From positions 1 to 7,425 of the forward strand of contig CAMBOW010000083.1 in assembly GCA_945869365.1 (NCBI GenBank): a stretch of 7,425 nucleotides of DNA, read 5' to 3'. Source of the stretch: Flavobacterium psychrophilum. Lineage in GTDB: Bacteria; Bacteroidota; Bacteroidia; Flavobacteriales; Flavobacteriaceae. The notes beneath the pieces were generated by a model. The model saw only the letters and a list, made by a program, of their open reading frames with translations, ran no database searches and was not told the origin of the DNA. Both the position numbers and the translations under genes were made by a program. Shown piece by piece: positions 1-4,271 of this stretch. Position 1 is the stretch's first letter, and each line of letters starts with the position of its first letter.

Positions 1-116
1 CCTTGAAAAAAGCTTCGCCAACTGGGTTCTACAGCATCGGGACTCTGGGTATATTGTTCGTATAAATCGGCAAAAAATTGCGTGTGTGCAGCATTTAAAA
101 AGGAAAACCTATCCAT
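1..116 (-). CDS. sucA: 2-oxoglutarate dehydrogenase E1 component, N-terminal fragment (cut by window edge)
   Basis: Thiamine-diphosphate E1 subunit of the 2-oxoglutarate dehydrogenase complex, which decarboxylates 2-oxoglutarate in the TCA cycle and passes the succinyl group to E2 (cytoplasm). Only the first 38 codons are present; the rest lies left of position 1. The translation begins MDRFSFLNAAHTQFFADLY and continues to a VEPSWRSFFQ stretch. I recognise this as the conserved E1 N-terminal segment (pattern N-A-x-[FY]-[LIV]-x-x-[LM]-Y-x-x-[WY], then P-x-S-V-x-x-S-W-x-x-[FY]-F), the part that binds the rest of the complex. The ATG complement at 114-116 is the natural start because flavobacterial homologues, as I remember them, begin with the same MDRFSFLN. 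The frame stays open upstream, but only to weak alternative starts. A TACTTTTG box lies about 37 bp upstream. The catalytic domains are not visible, so the call rests on the N-terminal signature only. Confidence 0.88.
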   Translation of the reverse strand, partial: MDRFSFLNAAHTQFFADLYEQYTQSPDAVEPSWRSFFQ

Positions 117-152
117 ATCGTATTGCGTATCCTGATTTGTAAAATAGTCTCG

Positions 153-160
153 CAAAAGTA
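153..160 (-). promoter_or_regulatory. Putative -7 box for sucA
   Basis: On the minus strand this reads TACTTTTG, an exact match to the Bacteroidota -7 consensus TAnnTTTG. It would place the start of transcription near 146 and give a leader of about 30 nt before the sucA ATG. No good TTTG -33 element is present at the usual 17-21 nt spacing, only a weak TTAG. The assignment therefore rests on one box and its position. Confidence 0.45.
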
Positions 161-194
161 CACTAATTGAAAATACCCGCGCTAATTTTTTATG

Positions 195-202
195 TACTTT
201 TA
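195..202 (+). promoter_or_regulatory. Putative -7 box for the exported barrel-like gene
   Basis: TACTTTTA matches TAnnTTTG at all but the last base and sits 25 bp before the ATG at 228. That would leave a leader of roughly 20 nt. No -33 TTTG is seen at normal spacing. It lies only 35 bp from the leftward sucA box, so the two divergent promoters would share about 110 bp of control region. Confidence 0.3.
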
Positions 203-227
203 TAGCCTAAATCCTTGATTTTTTAGC

Positions 228-770
228 ATGAAAACTATATCCCCCTCATTTTTTTGTACGCTCGCTTTGGTGTTAATTGGTTTGGTTTTTACTCAATCCC
301 TATGTGCCCAAGGCGGGCGATCTGGTTTTTGGGGCGACGTGCAATATGGCGGCGGCTTTGGTTTGGGAATTTCTCGCGATTATACCAACGTATTGGTAGC
401 GCCAAGTGCGATCTATCCGATCAATGATTATTTTGCTGCAGGCGTGGGTATGATGGGTAGTTTTGTAAACTCAAAAAATAATTTTGCCGAATCCTATAGC
501 AGTAAAATTCTTGGAGGAAGCCTTATAGGGTTGGTGAATCCATTTGAAAACGTGCAGCTTTCTGGCGAATTAGAACAAATGCATGTGCAACAACAAATCA
601 CTGCCAACAACCTCCAACTGAAAGATGATTTTTGGAATACGGCCCTGTTTTTGGGTGTTGGTTTTCGATCAGAGAACCTCACTTTTGGTGTGCGATACAA
701 TGTTCTTTTTGACGAAAAAGACCGCATCTATGCCGATCCCTATATGCCGTTTATTCGCTTGTATTTTTAG
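228..770 (+). CDS. Small exported outer-membrane beta-barrel-like protein, function unknown
   Basis: Product of 180 residues. Residues 1-27 look like a Sec signal peptide: Lys2, a hydrophobic core LALVLIGLVF at 12-21, and a likely cut after SLCA. Cys26 does not sit in a proper lipobox, so a lipoprotein is unlikely. The mature part is rich in Gly and aromatic residues in alternating patterns (GDVQYGGGFGLGISRDY, FWNTALFLGVGFRSENLTFGVRY). It ends in ...PFIRLYF with a terminal Phe, the usual end of an outer-membrane barrel strand. About 150 mature residues would suit an 8-stranded barrel. The gene diverges from sucA with a 111-bp gap. From memory, flavobacterial homologues in this position are sometimes labelled 'alpha-ketoglutarate decarboxylase'. 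Nothing in this sequence supports that activity, and the label probably spread from the neighbouring sucA. The barrel call is inferred from composition; substrate and partners are unknown. Confidence 0.8.
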   Translation: MKTISPSFFCTLALVLIGLVFTQSLCAQGGRSGFWGDVQYGGGFGLGISRDYTNVLVAPSAIYPINDYFAAGVGMMGSFVNSKNNFAESYSSKILGGSLIGLVNPFENVQLSGELEQMHVQQQITANNLQLKDDFWNTALFLGVGFRSENLTFGVRYNVLFDEKDRIYADPYMPFIRLYF

Positions 771-823
771 CGGTTAGCGATATCCCTTACTTAGGCAAAC
801 AACATCCTGTAAAATCAGTAAAT

Positions 824-1003
824 TTAGTTTCTTGGCTTTTTATTTGATTGATTCTCGCTGTAATATTGCAACAAAGCGGATACAATAGCCGCTACCAACA
901 ATACATATATGGGCCAGACGTTGTTCATGAGGAGGAATCCCACAACCCAAAAATTAAAAAAATAGCGGTAATAAAATACAACATAATGCAGCAGTTGATT
1001 AGG
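824..1003 (-). pseudogene. Open frame for a short two-helix hydrophobic peptide; gene remnant or tiny membrane protein
   Basis: The minus-strand frame is open for 59 codons, from just after a TAG (complement of 1004-1006) to a TAA at 824-826. It encodes two hydrophobic stretches: the first includes HYVVFYYRYFFNFWVVGF, the second WPIYVLLVAAIVSALLQYY. A polar basic tail (SENQSNKKPRN) follows. That is a sensible membrane-protein layout rather than random sequence. However, no ATG opens the full frame. The only ATG is at 926-928 and gives 34 residues with one helix; a GTG at 941-943 would add five more. It could be the 3' remnant of a lost gene, or a small single-helix protein started at 928. I do not recognise a family. 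Confidence 0.35.
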
Positions 1004-1085
1004 CTAGCTTTCAACTAAAACTAGTTTATATAAAAAATTGATAGCCTTAATTATCCTAACTGTTTGCAAAAATACCTTAGGGAGG

Positions 1086-1121
1086 AAAAAGCAGTTTAGT
1101 CCTATACTGGTTTAACTGCTT
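1086..1121 (-). terminator. Possible leftward intrinsic terminator
   Basis: On the minus strand the 8-bp stem AAGCAGTT / AACTGCTT (1114-1121 with 1089-1096) closes a 17-nt loop. Its 3' side runs into TTTTT (1090-1086), the shape of a Rho-independent terminator for leftward transcription. The stem is short and the loop long, and the first two T of the run belong to the stem. Read rightward there is no T-run. It would fit the end of a transcript from the leftward promoter at 1443-1472. Confidence 0.35.
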
Positions 1122-1129
1122 ATAAAAAT

Positions 1130-1246
1130 ACTTGTCAATCGTGCAATCGCGTTTATCCCCAAAATACTTTCAAAATCTTGATAAAAAAAGCATTATAAAC
1201 ATTACTAAAATAAATGAAGCAATTGATTGCACGATTAAAGACAAGT
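1130..1246. repeat. Interrupted 19-bp inverted repeat around a 76-bp centre
   Basis: The left arm is ACTTGTC (1130-1136) joined directly to AATCGTGCAATC (1137-1148). The right arm is the exact complement, GATTGCACGATT (1225-1236) and GACAAGT (1240-1246), with three extra A between the two blocks. All 19 arm bases pair. Inside, GTTTAT (1151-1156) and ATAAAC (1195-1200) form a second nested 6-bp pairing. The left arm also carries a short direct repeat, CAATCG-TG-CAATCG. The structure could fold as a long RNA stem on either strand, or be the ends of a tiny non-autonomous mobile element. No target-site duplication stands out. Confidence 0.6.
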
Positions 1247-1301
1247 TAATCTTTAGATGTAGATTTAATTTAAATATATACAGAGCAAAAATAGCTTTCA
1301 A

Positions 1302-1320
1302 AACCTCAAACGATGAGGTT
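1302..1320. repeat. Short-loop hairpin (7-bp stem)
   Basis: AACCTCA (1302-1308) pairs perfectly with TGAGGTT (1314-1320) around the 5-nt loop AACGA. The stem has three G-C pairs in an A/T-rich setting and a tight loop, so it would be stable in RNA. There is no T-run after it on either strand, so it is not a classical terminator. Confidence 0.5.
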
Positions 1321-1332
1321 AACCGCCTTTCT

Positions 1333-1361
1333 TTAGTTCAAATTATTGCTTTTTGAACTAA
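1333..1361. repeat. 10-bp perfect hairpin
   Basis: TTAGTTCAAA (1333-1342) pairs perfectly with TTTGAACTAA (1352-1361) around a 9-nt loop. It lies 12 bp after the preceding hairpin. It is A/T-rich and not followed by a clear T-run on the plus strand. On the minus strand it sits roughly 75-100 nt downstream of the predicted start of the leftward transcript. Confidence 0.5.
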
Positions 1362-1439
1362 TAAATAAAATCAAAAAAATGATGGTTTTTGAATTATCGA
1401 CTTCGTTTTTATGTATAATTACATGATTATAAAGTAGTT

Positions 1440-1487
1440 ATACAAAATTAAAGGCGCAACTGTTTAAACAAATTTCAAATTTTGTAT
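1440..1487. promoter_or_regulatory. Nested palindromes, candidate operator
   Basis: ATACAAAATT (1440-1449) is perfectly complementary to AATTTTGTAT (1478-1487). Between them lies a second perfect palindrome, TGTTTAAACA (1461-1470). The two structures have nearly the same centre (1463.5 and 1465.5). The left outer arm overlaps the -7 box and the inner palindrome overlaps the -33 box of the leftward promoter here. A dimeric regulator bound to them would block that promoter. The site is 76-124 bp upstream of the AraC-type gene, so that protein is one possible binder; this is inference. Confidence 0.4.
1443..1472 (-). promoter_or_regulatory. Near-consensus leftward Bacteroidota promoter
   Basis: On the minus strand, TTTG (complement of 1469-1472) is followed after 18 nt by TAATTTTG (complement of 1443-1450). 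This matches TTTG-N(17-21)-TAnnTTTG in full. Transcription would start near 1436 and run left into a region without a gene, through the hairpins at 1361-1302 and the long inverted repeat, towards the terminator-like stem at 1121-1086. The A/T richness raises the chance of a random match, but having both boxes at correct spacing is notable. Confidence 0.45.
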
Positions 1488-1538
1488 GGCATTTTATACT
1501 TATGTTAACTTTTGTTTAATTAATCCGTTCTAAAAGTA

Positions 1539-1546
1539 TAATTTTG
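1539..1546 (+). promoter_or_regulatory. Putative -7 box for the membrane-bound AraC-type gene
   Basis: TAATTTTG is an exact TAnnTTTG match ending 17 bp before the ATG at 1564, which implies a leader of about 10 nt. A TTTG at 1511-1514 is 24 nt upstream, a little farther than the usual spacing, so the -33 element is uncertain. Confidence 0.5.
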
Positions 1547-1563
1547 AATTTTTATGTTGAATT

Positions 1564-2730
1564 ATGGTTCTTATTGTTTCGATTGCCGTCATTTTGTTAA
1601 GTCTACTACTGATCTATAATAATTTTTCTAAAAACAAAAATTCATTATACATCTGTGGTAGTTTGATGTGCATGAGCATGTTTGCCATCTTGCATCATTT
1701 TACAATTATTGAGCCCAATGTTTTTTGGATTGCAATCTTCTCGGGGCATATCTTGCCCTTTGCTTTTCTCACGGGTCCTTTTTTGTATTTCTACACCCGA
1801 AATGCCTCAACGGGAAAGGTCGTGTTTCTGAAAAATGATTTTTTGCATTACATTCCTTTTGTTTTGGTACTCGCCTCTGTTTTCCCGTATTATTTTACTG
1901 CTTTTGATTCCAAATTAAAACTCGCCCAACTGCTCGTCCAAAATCCGAACAGCATGATTACGCACGTAAATTTCAGTTGGCTTTACCCGAGTTATTGGAA
2001 TATTCTTGCTAGACCTTTATTTTTGGTTGCTTATTCTATCTATTCGTTGGCTTTCATTCAAAGAAATCTAACCCTTAAAAAACAAAAATTTTCTCTAAAA
2101 CATAGTGAACCCCAACTCAAGTGGTTGGTAATTATCTCTTCTTTATTTGTACTCATCAGTACGCTGTATAGCTTGTTGACGATAAATTTTTTCCTTCGTT
2201 ACATACAAAATAGAGAAGAAATAAACCAATCACCGCTTAGTTATTTGATTTATGCTTTGTTGTGTATTTTACCTGTTTTGATGCTTGTTTTTCCAGAGAT
2301 TTTATATGATGTGAAAAAAAACAAGCGCAGCAGCAAAAAAGCAGAGCTTGAACGGTATGAAAACCACGATGAATTGGTAAAAAAAGCAGATTCAATGCTC
2401 GAATTCATCAAAAAAGAGGCCAATTTAATGGATCCAAACTTTGGAATTGACAATATTTGCAGCACCTTAACACTCACTAAGGAGGAAGTGAATTATTGTT
2501 TTGCTGTGATTTTGAAAACCAAATTGGCTACTCTAAAAAAAGAACTCCGGGTAGAGCTAGCCAAAAAAGAATTGCAAAACGGCATGTTGCTGTCACATTC
2601 TATGGAAGGAATTTGGGTAAAAGCTGGATTTACATCCAAGACCGGTTTTTTTGTGGCATTCAAAGAGGTGTCGGGACTAACGCCATTGGAGTATGTGAAA
2701 TTGGTTGTTGAGGAAACAAAACCTGAGTAA
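1564..2730 (+). CDS. Seven-helix membrane protein with C-terminal AraC-type DNA-binding domain
   Basis: 388 residues, a membrane-tethered transcription regulator. The N-terminal two thirds hold about seven hydrophobic helices (roughly 1-20, 28-48, 53-76, 92-112, 146-166, 184-212, 224-245). With seven helices the N-terminus would lie outside and the C-terminal part in the cytoplasm, consistent with the basic stretch KKNKRSSKKAELER at 251-264. Residues 275-380 match the AraC pair of HTH motifs: the first at about 293-315, the second EGIWVKAGFTSKTGFFVAFK (348-367), followed by the typical GLTPLEYVK. This plan is known from many Bacteroidota proteins, where the membrane part is presumed to sense a ligand; target genes here are unknown. 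The upstream gap holds palindromes that could be its operator. It converges on the 119-residue gene, 12 bp between stops. Family assignment is firm; signal and targets are not known. Confidence 0.9.
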   Translation: MVLIVSIAVILLSLLLIYNNFSKNKNSLYICGSLMCMSMFAILHHFTIIEPNVFWIAIFSGHILPFAFLTGPFLYFYTRNASTGKVVFLKNDFLHYIPFVLVLASVFPYYFTAFDSKLKLAQLLVQNPNSMITHVNFSWLYPSYWNILARPLFLVAYSIYSLAFIQRNLTLKKQKFSLKHSEPQLKWLVIISSLFVLISTLYSLLTINFFLRYIQNREEINQSPLSYLIYALLCILPVLMLVFPEILYDVKKNKRSSKKAELERYENHDELVKKADSMLEFIKKEANLMDPNFGIDNICSTLTLTKEEVNYCFAVILKTKLATLKKELRVELAKKELQNGMLLSHSMEGIWVKAGFTSKTGFFVAFKEVSGLTPLEYVKLVVEETKPE

Positions 2731-2732
2731 TT

Positions 2733-2760
2733 GCCAAGCAACTTAACTCGAATACTTGGC
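2733..2760. terminator. Weak hairpin in the convergent gap
   Basis: GCCAAG (2733-2738) pairs with CTTGGC (2755-2760) around a 16-nt loop in the 12-bp gap and the last codons of the minus-strand gene. It is the only stem at this tail-to-tail junction and could slow transcription from both sides. It has a large loop and no T-run, so it is weak evidence for a terminator. Confidence 0.2.
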
Positions 2761-3102
2761 GCGATACCACACTTTTTGCCATTCGCGTTGGAGTAAAATA
2801 AAAGAAACTTTCTCGGCCAACACCACCAAATCTGTACCGTCCAATTGTTTGATTTGCTCCTCGGGCACGTCTACGATGTATAATAAATTCAGATATTCGG
2901 CAAACTTGTATTGAATCAGGCGGTAAATTTTGTCGTGCAACTGTGCTTTGAGTTGCTGCGGCGCAATGTCTAAATCAAAATCAACAGGTTCGTTGGCCAA
3001 GGTAAAATCTTTGTTGAGTTGCACCACTAACTTGTGATACAATTGCTCAGACTCGGCTTGATCCAACAATTGAGCTGCCGAAATGGGATATTGAAATGAC
3101 AT
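2743..3102 (-). CDS. Conserved-looking small helical protein of unknown function
   Basis: 119 residues with no signal peptide and no membrane helix, so probably cytoplasmic. The sequence is largely alpha-helical and acidic to neutral. A start segment MSFQYPIS is followed by helices at about 10-32 and 46-75 (LHDKIYRLIQYKFAEYLNLL). A short segment YIVDVPEEQIKQLDG (75-89) leads to a final helix with REWQKVWYRAKYS (106-118), rich in Trp, Tyr and basic residues. From memory, similar proteins of this length occur in flavobacteria as hypothetical proteins, but I know no function. It begins 15 bp after the stop of the polyprenyl synthase gene on the same strand, so the two are probably co-transcribed. 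This hints at, but does not show, a link with isoprenoid synthesis. The ATG complement at 3100-3102 is the first start in the frame after the upstream gene. Confidence 0.8.
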   Translation of the reverse strand: MSFQYPISAAQLLDQAESEQLYHKLVVQLNKDFTLANEPVDFDLDIAPQQLKAQLHDKIYRLIQYKFAEYLNLLYIVDVPEEQIKQLDGTDLVVLAEKVSFILLQREWQKVWYRAKYSS

Positions 3103-3117
3103 GAAAGTATGATTTAT

Positions 3118-4092
3118 TTATACCGTACGGCGCATTAAATTCTGTGCGAAAGCTTTGAGCAGGTCTTTTTTGGTTTGGTCTACAGGCAAAGTATCAACCA
3201 ATTCTAAGGCTTTTTGGGTGTACATTTCGATGGCGTCTTGTGTGACTTTGCTAGCACCGGTTCTCTCAAACAATCGCTTTACCGATTCTATTTTATCGGT
3301 ATTATCGGTGGGCTGAATGGAAAACAATTGCGCCAATTGCAATTTATCTTGGGGCTTGGCAAATTCCATCGCCTTGAGGTACAAATAGGTTTTTTTGTTT
3401 TCGATGATGTCGCCCCCTACTTGTTTGCCAAAGGTTGCCGGATCGCCAAAGGCATCTAAATAATCGTCTTGCAACTGAAAGGCCAATCCTAAATTAAGTC
3501 CAAAATCATACAAGAGTTGTGCATTTTTCTCCGAAGTTTTGGCAATAATCGCACCCATTTTTAAGGCTGCGGCCACCAAAACAGCGGTTTTATATTCAAT
3601 CATTTTTAGGTATTCGGGCAGGGTTACATTGTCCCGTTGCTCAAAATCGACATCCCATTGTTGGCCCTCGCAAACTTGTAATGCGGTTTGGCTAAAGAGT
3701 TTGGCCAAAGCATAAAATACGGCGGGTTCGTAGTGTTCAAAATAGCGATACGCCATAATGAGCATGGCATCTCCCGATAGAATTCCGGTATTAATGTCCC
3801 ATTTTTCGTGCACCGTTTCGTGGCCTCTACGCAAGGGAGCATCGTCCATAATGTCGTCGTGCACCAACGAAAAATTGTGAAACACCTCAACGGCCAATGC
3901 TGCCGGTAAAGCCGCTTGGTAATTAGCTTCAAACAATTCGGAGGCCAATAAGGTGAGCACCGGACGCAATCGCTTACCACCCAAGCCCATAATGTAGGAA
4001 ACTGGCTCGTACAAGTTTGCCGGTTCTTTGGCAATAGACTGTGTCTGTACATACTGAGCTATAAATTCTTGGTATTGAGCGATGGAATGCAT
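3118..4092 (-). CDS. Trans-type polyprenyl diphosphate synthase
   Basis: 324 residues, full length for this family. It condenses allylic diphosphates with isopentenyl diphosphate in the cytoplasm, supplying precursors for quinones, carotenoids or other isoprenoids. Visible signatures in order: GGKRLRP (38-44, diphosphate binding); the first Asp-rich motif DDIMD (79-83) with following RRG (88-90); CEGQ (141-144); EYKTA (166-170); FQLQDDYLD (205-213) with the second Asp-rich motif; and GKQVGGDIIENKKT (222-235). All catalytic Asp residues are present. The first motif is DDxxD without the two-residue insert of IspA-type farnesyl synthases. Phe74, five residues before it, is the only nearby aromatic in the -4/-5 positions, which would suit a C20 product, but chain length cannot be set from this. 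First gene of a likely two-gene unit; divergent from the TetR gene with 179 bp between them. No clear promoter box was found on its side. Confidence 0.95.
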   Translation of the reverse strand: MHSIAQYQEFIAQYVQTQSIAKEPANLYEPVSYIMGLGGKRLRPVLTLLASELFEANYQAALPAALAVEVFHNFSLVHDDIMDDAPLRRGHETVHEKWDINTGILSGDAMLIMAYRYFEHYEPAVFYALAKLFSQTALQVCEGQQWDVDFEQRDNVTLPEYLKMIEYKTAVLVAAALKMGAIIAKTSEKNAQLLYDFGLNLGLAFQLQDDYLDAFGDPATFGKQVGGDIIENKKTYLYLKAMEFAKPQDKLQLAQLFSIQPTDNTDKIESVKRLFERTGASKVTQDAIEMYTQKALELVDTLPVDQTKKDLLKAFAQNLMRRTV

Positions 4093-4178
4093 GGGTAAAT
4101 TTTTTGGCTAATTTAAGGCATTCGAGTGGGATTCTCAAGGCAGGATAAAAGGCAAATGTTAAAAAATCATAAAACTTA

Positions 4179-4206
4179 GGAAACTATTTTTGTTTTTAAA
4201 GTTTCC
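4179..4206. promoter_or_regulatory. Inverted repeat, candidate TetR operator
   Basis: GGAAACT (4179-4185) and AGTTTCC (4200-4206) are exact complements with 14 bp between them. Their centres are 21 bp apart, two helical turns. They flank the -33 TTTG (4189-4192) of the promoter for the TetR gene, so a bound dimer or pair of dimers would block RNA polymerase. Autoregulation by the product of the gene at 4272 is the simplest reading. A second, imperfect repeat (GGATTA-gca-TAACC, about 4238-4251) lies in the leader and is an alternative site. Confidence 0.45.
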
Positions 4207-4218
4207 GGCGTAGTTTTG
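4189..4218 (+). promoter_or_regulatory. Near-consensus Bacteroidota promoter of the efflux operon
   Basis: TTTG (4189-4192), an 18-nt spacer, and TAGTTTTG (4211-4218) give a full TTTG-N18-TAnnTTTG match. Transcription would start near 4225, leaving a leader of about 45 nt before the ATG at 4272. It is the only promoter needed for the regulator, outer-membrane factor, adaptor and the following gene, whose gaps are 10, 31 and 27 bp. Confidence 0.6.
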
Positions 4219-4271
4219 CCCGCGCTATTCAAGGTGGGATTAGCATAACCCTCGCGAAGAATACCTATAAC

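Larger units (their letters stand above)
771..1563. other. 793-bp gene-poor, A/T-rich intergenic region with clustered inverted repeats
   Basis: No intact gene is supported here. From left to right it holds: about 50 bp with nothing recognisable; a minus-strand open frame for a hydrophobic peptide (824-1003); an AAACTAGTTT palindrome at 1018-1027; a leftward terminator-like hairpin (1086-1121); a long interrupted inverted repeat (1130-1246); two short-loop hairpins (1302-1320 and 1333-1361); a leftward promoter overlapped by palindromes (1440-1487); and the -7 box of the downstream regulator gene (1539-1546). Base composition is clearly more A/T-rich than in the flanking genes. The 74-codon plus-strand frame at 1132-1356 needs a TTG start, overlaps the repeats and looks like chance. 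Confidence 0.7.

Noticed and set aside
929..937. GAGGAGGAA, a strong Shine-Dalgarno-like stretch on the plus strand
   Set aside because: No start codon follows at a usable distance, and it lies antisense to the hydrophobic frame; probably coincidence.
1081..1090. GGAGGAAAAA, a second Shine-Dalgarno-like stretch
   Set aside because: No ATG or open frame follows at normal spacing. Its complement is better explained as the T-run of a leftward terminator.
1132..1356. 74-codon plus-strand frame in the A/T-rich gap
   Set aside because: It needs a TTG start, overlaps the long inverted repeat and two hairpins, has no recognisable motif and a composition expected from A/T-rich noncoding DNA. The complementary strand is open for a similar length, which also argues for chance.
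1086..1361. CRISPR array or retron
   Set aside because: The repeats are inverted and different from one another, not regularly spaced direct repeats. No cas, reverse transcriptase or effector gene is nearby.
1371..1392. TCAAAAA / TTTTTGA stem as a terminator
   Set aside because: Only one G-C pair per arm end and mostly A-T pairs; too weak to call in A/T-rich DNA.
3624..4052. 142-codon minus-strand frame within the polyprenyl synthase gene
   Set aside because: It is a shadow frame of a gene with all family motifs intact; it has many Cys and Trp and no recognisable motif.
4093..4178. Promoter for the polyprenyl synthase gene
   Set aside because: Minus-strand candidates such as TAACATTTG (one base too long) and TAAGTTTT (wrong last base) lack a matching -33 element, so none is supported.
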